64,000 nucleotides of DNA from CAILZL01 sp049840395 (GTDB taxonomy: Bacteria > Pseudomonadota > Gammaproteobacteria > Steroidobacterales > Steroidobacteraceae): assembly GCA_049840395.1 (NCBI GenBank), contig JASGLD010000009.1, positions 277,792 through 341,791 of the forward strand. The letters run 5' to 3'. The notes beneath the pieces were generated by a model that saw only the letters and a program-made list of their open reading frames with translations, was not told the DNA's origin and made no database searches. Of the stretch, positions 61,301 through 64,000 are shown piece after piece. A program made the position numbers and the translations under genes. Numbering within the stretch: position 1 is the stretch's first letter; the number at the start of each line of letters is the position of its first letter.

Positions 61301-63325
61301 ATGAAAATATCTGACGACGCTACCGATAGAGGCACAAAGCTCGCTCATCGTTGCTGTTCGGCAATGTGTCTGGCGCTGCTTTGCATGACGGCTGGCGGTA
61401 GCTCGCCAACTTATATGTTGATCGTCGGTCCCCGTGTCCCGCTTGGCGCACTTCAGGGTGTTGCGTCGAACATTTCTTACACCGCGGTAAGCGCTTTGAT
61501 CGGCGATCTTAACGGTGATGGAGCGCAGGATGTCGTGGTGGGCTTAAACGGCAGCCCGCCGGCTGTCTATTTAAATAACGGTACGTTGAGCCCCTTTCAG
61601 AACGTATCGGGTGTGTTGGTTTCGCCACCCCCAGGCGTCGGCATGCCGGGCCTTGGTTGGGGTGCGGTGGTGATGTCGGATGTGAACAAGGATGGTTATT
61701 CCGATCTTGCTATTGCCGGCTTTAATGGCGCGAACAGAGTCTATCTCAATAGCGGTACGGCGACGCCTTTCAATAATGTAAGCGCCATTACCATCGGTAC
61801 CCAGGATGTCAGTTATGTCCCTGCTTTAGGTGACGTGAATGGCGATGGTTTTGTCGATATGGCGGTTGCGAATACCAATCACATTGTTAGTCAGATATAT
61901 CTAACCAACAATGCGCCGCTGACAAATGGCGGTTATTCTACGGTCCAAGTCGGCACTGATAGTGGCTATGGTCAAGATGTCAAGATTGCGGACGTCAATG
62001 GCGACGGAAAGCTTGATCTTATTCTGACCTATATCGTTTTAACTACGACTGCCACCGATCCTTCGGGAATCGCGATTTACTTGAATAACGGCACCAGTAA
62101 TCCGTTTGCCAATGTCACGCCGCTACGGCTGCTGACAGGGCAGTCGGTCAATGCGATTGCTGTTGCGGATTTAAACAATGATGGCAAAGCCGATCTCGGC
62201 GTGGCTGGTTCTATACCGCCTCTCTCAACTGTGGCGCTGAATGTATTTTTGAATTCCGGCTCACCGTCACAACCTTTTAATAGTTCGCAGTTGCTGCAGC
62301 CTAATACCAGCCTAGGTGGAGTCTGTCTTGGCGCGGCTGCAGCCGATGTGGACGGTGATGTTTTGCCGGACCTGTTGTTTTCCTGCCAGACGCCGTCGAT
62401 ATCTGCGTCGACCACTCCCGCGGTCGGCTCGATCTATGTTAATAACGGCACCGCCACTCCATTTACTAATGTTGCACCCGTCAGTATTCCTGCGACGACA
62501 AACAATGATTACGGTCGCTCCGTGGCAGTGGGAACTCTAATTCAGAATGGTGTGCCCGATGTGCTTGTCGTGGGGGGCGGCGTAGGTCTTGCCGGTTATT
62601 ATCCCATTACGCTCGCTCAGAATCCGTCTGCGCTAAATGACTCTGCTGTATGCGCGGTCAGTCAACAGATTCAAATCAACGTACTTGCTAACGACGTTGC
62701 GGCGCAAGGTCAGAGCTTAAATGTGGCTTCACTCAAAATTACGAGTGCGCCTCAGCATGGAACGGTGTCGGTTGATGCAACGAGTGGCTTGATTACTTAT
62801 AAGCCTGTAATCGGATATGTCGGCACAGATAGCTTTCAATACACGGTGCGCGACAGTCTTACTGCGTTGTCGAACGTAGCCTCCGTCAACATTACCGTAC
62901 AGCCCACGCCGGTGGCCGTCAATGAAACCGCTTCGGTCCAGGCAAACCAGAATATTGCGATCAATGTTCTTGCCAACGACACCAGTGCAGGCGGTACGCT
63001 CGATGCTACATCAATCAGGATTGTTGTTGCGCCCGCGCATGGCGTAGCAGTCGTCACCAATGGGTCGGTGGTCTACACACCCACCGCGGGATATTCGGGT
63101 ATCAATACCTTTCAATACTCCATGAAAGATAATTTGGGTACGGAGTCCAATGTGGCCACCGTATTGATAGAGGTAACGGCAGCGCCGAGCACGGGAGGCG
63201 GGGGCGGCTCGGGAAGTTCAGGTGGAGGTGGCGGAATGAATTTTCTTTTCCTTGTGGTGCTTGCCGGTTTTGCTCTGCGGCCTTCTTCCCTGAAGGCAAA
63301 ATCGGCTGCGCTAATTCGTCGCTAA
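61301..63325 (+). CDS. VCBS/FG-GAP repeat surface protein with cadherin-like domains and GlyGly-CTERM-like tail
   Basis: 674 residues. After a signal region (MCLALLCMTAGG), six FG-GAP-type calcium repeats follow, each with D-x-N-x-DG such as GDLNGDGAQD, SDVNKDGYSD, GDVNGDGFVD, ADVNGDGKLD, ADLNNDGKAD and ADVDGDVLPD. Two cadherin-like domains come next (INVLANDVAAQGQSLNVASL, ITYKPVIGYVGTDSFQYTVRD and INVLANDTSAGGTLDATS). The end has a glycine run (STGGGGGSGSSGGGGG), a hydrophobic stretch and basic residues, the layout of rhombosortase-processed proteins. Likely a cell-surface adhesion protein. Confidence 0.85.
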   Translation: MKISDDATDRGTKLAHRCCSAMCLALLCMTAGGSSPTYMLIVGPRVPLGALQGVASNISYTAVSALIGDLNGDGAQDVVVGLNGSPPAVYLNNGTLSPFQNVSGVLVSPPPGVGMPGLGWGAVVMSDVNKDGYSDLAIAGFNGANRVYLNSGTATPFNNVSAITIGTQDVSYVPALGDVNGDGFVDMAVANTNHIVSQIYLTNNAPLTNGGYSTVQVGTDSGYGQDVKIADVNGDGKLDLILTYIVLTTTATDPSGIAIYLNNGTSNPFANVTPLRLLTGQSVNAIAVADLNNDGKADLGVAGSIPPLSTVALNVFLNSGSPSQPFNSSQLLQPNTSLGGVCLGAAAADVDGDVLPDLLFSCQTPSISASTTPAVGSIYVNNGTATPFTNVAPVSIPATTNNDYGRSVAVGTLIQNGVPDVLVVGGGVGLAGYYPITLAQNPSALNDSAVCAVSQQIQINVLANDVAAQGQSLNVASLKITSAPQHGTVSVDATSGLITYKPVIGYVGTDSFQYTVRDSLTALSNVASVNITVQPTPVAVNETASVQANQNIAINVLANDTSAGGTLDATSIRIVVAPAHGVAVVTNGSVVYTPTAGYSGINTFQYSMKDNLGTESNVATVLIEVTAAPSTGGGGGSGSSGGGGGMNFLFLVVLAGFALRPSSLKAKSAALIRR

Positions 63326-63421
63326 GTTGAGGGCGGATGAAATCAAATCATCCGCTGCGACTATGGGTGAAGTAATCAGATAAAGATAAGAATACTCATA
63401 GCCGCTGGTTGCTATCTATCT

Positions 63422-63655
63422 TCATCTGTCCCTGTTTTGACAATCCGGATCTTGCTGGCGTATTGCGCAACGATCGTCACGCTCGCGACGTTCGGCCCGA
63501 TCGGTAGTTGCTGTTTCGCTTTGCGTTGATTGACCGGCATCTTGTCGGGCTGCTTCGCCGGCGCTGCGTGGTCCTTCGCCATCGACGACGCAACCGGATT
63601 GGGTAATCAGAATGCAGAGCAGACCTGCGATTGCAGAGGGATTATGGGAATTCAT
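63422..63655 (-). CDS. Small lipoprotein, function unknown
   Basis: 77 residues from the ATG at 63655, preceded by GGGGC. A lipoprotein signal (IAGLLCILITQSGC, lipid cysteine 22) is followed by a very polar tail rich in Arg, Glu, Asp and Gln, with two cysteines (DDRCAIRQQDPDCQN). No family is recognised. It may be an outer-membrane-linked structural peptide. Confidence 0.55.
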   Translation of the reverse strand: MNSHNPSAIAGLLCILITQSGCVVDGEGPRSAGEAARQDAGQSTQSETATTDRAERRERDDRCAIRQQDPDCQNRDR

Positions 63656-63791
63656 GGCTATGCCCCGATACACATGATGTATCAGGCTACGCCGCGGTTG
63701 TTGATGGGTTTGTAAGCCGGGAAGCCTTATGGCGGTCGGATGAACTCCCGCACTCCTGCTTTGTTTTGACTGGTGCTGCATTTGGTGTGAA

Positions 63792-63867
63792 GAGCGCTTC
63801 GATAGGCTCAGCGATCGGAAAGTGGCCTGTGGCGTCCTATTCCGGTCGCTGAGCCTATCGAAGCGCT
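63792..63867. repeat. 22-bp perfect inverted repeat AGCGCTTCGATAGGCTC...
   Basis: Arms at 63792-63813 and 63846-63867 are exact reverse complements with a 32-base loop. The right arm runs into TTTTCG on the plus strand. It is a common type of intergenic repeat in this group. Confidence 0.75.
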
Positions 63868-63908
63868 TTTCGTTCTATATCCGGAACAGATTTGTACTAA
63901 GCAGATAT

Positions 63909-64000
63909 TCAATCCGCCTCATCCACCCCCATCCATCTTTCCAATTGCCGTACCCGGGTTCGCCCCACCATCAACTGCACACCATTCTTCAGACGCAGGG
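63909..64000 (-). CDS. Probable LytTR-family regulator, C-terminal end only
   Basis: Only 29 codons and a stop are visible: a stretch ending LKNGVQLMVGRTRVRQLERWMG, then VDEAD. The G-x-x-L-x-V-x-R-x-x-V-x-x-L pattern matches the end of the LytTR DNA-binding domain (as in AlgR or AgrA). The rest lies outside the window, so the type of regulator cannot be confirmed. Confidence 0.5.
   Translation of the reverse strand, partial: LRLKNGVQLMVGRTRVRQLERWMGVDEAD

Overview
The window looks like a chromosomal segment of a free-living gammaproteobacterium. GC content is moderately high, there are abundant TonB, RND and Omp85-type outer-membrane proteins, C-tails of the rhombosortase (GlyGly-CTERM) class, and many small palindromic intergenic repeats. 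A Steroidobacter/Nevskia/Xanthomonas-like lineage would fit, but the sequence alone does not fix the genus. Both ends cut through genes: a glyoxalase-fold protein on the left and a probable LytTR-type regulator on the right.

Positions 0.4-8.9 kb hold a leftward nitrate assimilation operon: nitrate/nitrite transporter NarK, nitrite reductase large subunit NirB (broken by a one-base frameshift), a NirD-like domain fused to a second FAD/NADH reductase, and the molybdenum nitrate reductase NasA. Positions 16.8-25 kb hold a second leftward nitrate locus: NrtA, NrtB, a double-ATPase NrtC/D protein, a porin, and the NasT/NasS antiterminator and sensor pair. Each locus starts with a near-perfect sigma-54 promoter, followed by leader hairpins and an intrinsic terminator ending in a run of T. 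This implies two-step control: nitrogen limitation through NtrC and sigma-54, then nitrate through NasS/NasT antitermination.

Between them (9-16.7 kb) lie a 2-oxoglutarate dioxygenase, an HxlR regulator and a bufferin-type metal-stress operon. The last comprises an ECF sigma factor and its NrsF-type anti-sigma, with a divergent operon for a cysteine-bearing secreted peptide (DUF2282), its MNIO modifying enzyme (DUF692), the DUF2063 partner and a DoxX membrane protein. Two exact GTAACC-N16-CGAA promoters face away from each other in the gap, so the sigma factor should drive both itself and the peptide operon.

Positions 25-47 kb are mostly core functions: an ECF/FecR/TonB-receptor uptake module, an Omp85-type barrel, an MFS exporter, a PA0069-type radical SAM protein, a coiled-coil FHA protein, MsrB, a PAS-PAS-GGDEF-EAL protein, FolD, an outer-membrane barrel and an RND efflux pair. 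A tRNA with anticodon CAU at 47.1 kb is followed at once by a two-gene unit of different, AT-richer composition: a DUF262 protein overlapping a Ser/Thr protein kinase. This is the best candidate in the window for an uncharacterised defence-like system.

Positions 50.4-53.2 kb encode a secreted amidase and a secreted asparaginase. Positions 53.2-59.9 kb form a lipid-linked cluster: an HTH regulator, a rhombosortase-target lipoprotein, an Aas-type acyltransferase/acyl-ACP synthetase, an LplT transporter fused to a PlsC acyltransferase, and a ceramidase-like membrane protein. MltA, a VCBS-repeat surface protein with a GlyGly-CTERM-like tail, and a small lipoprotein close the window.
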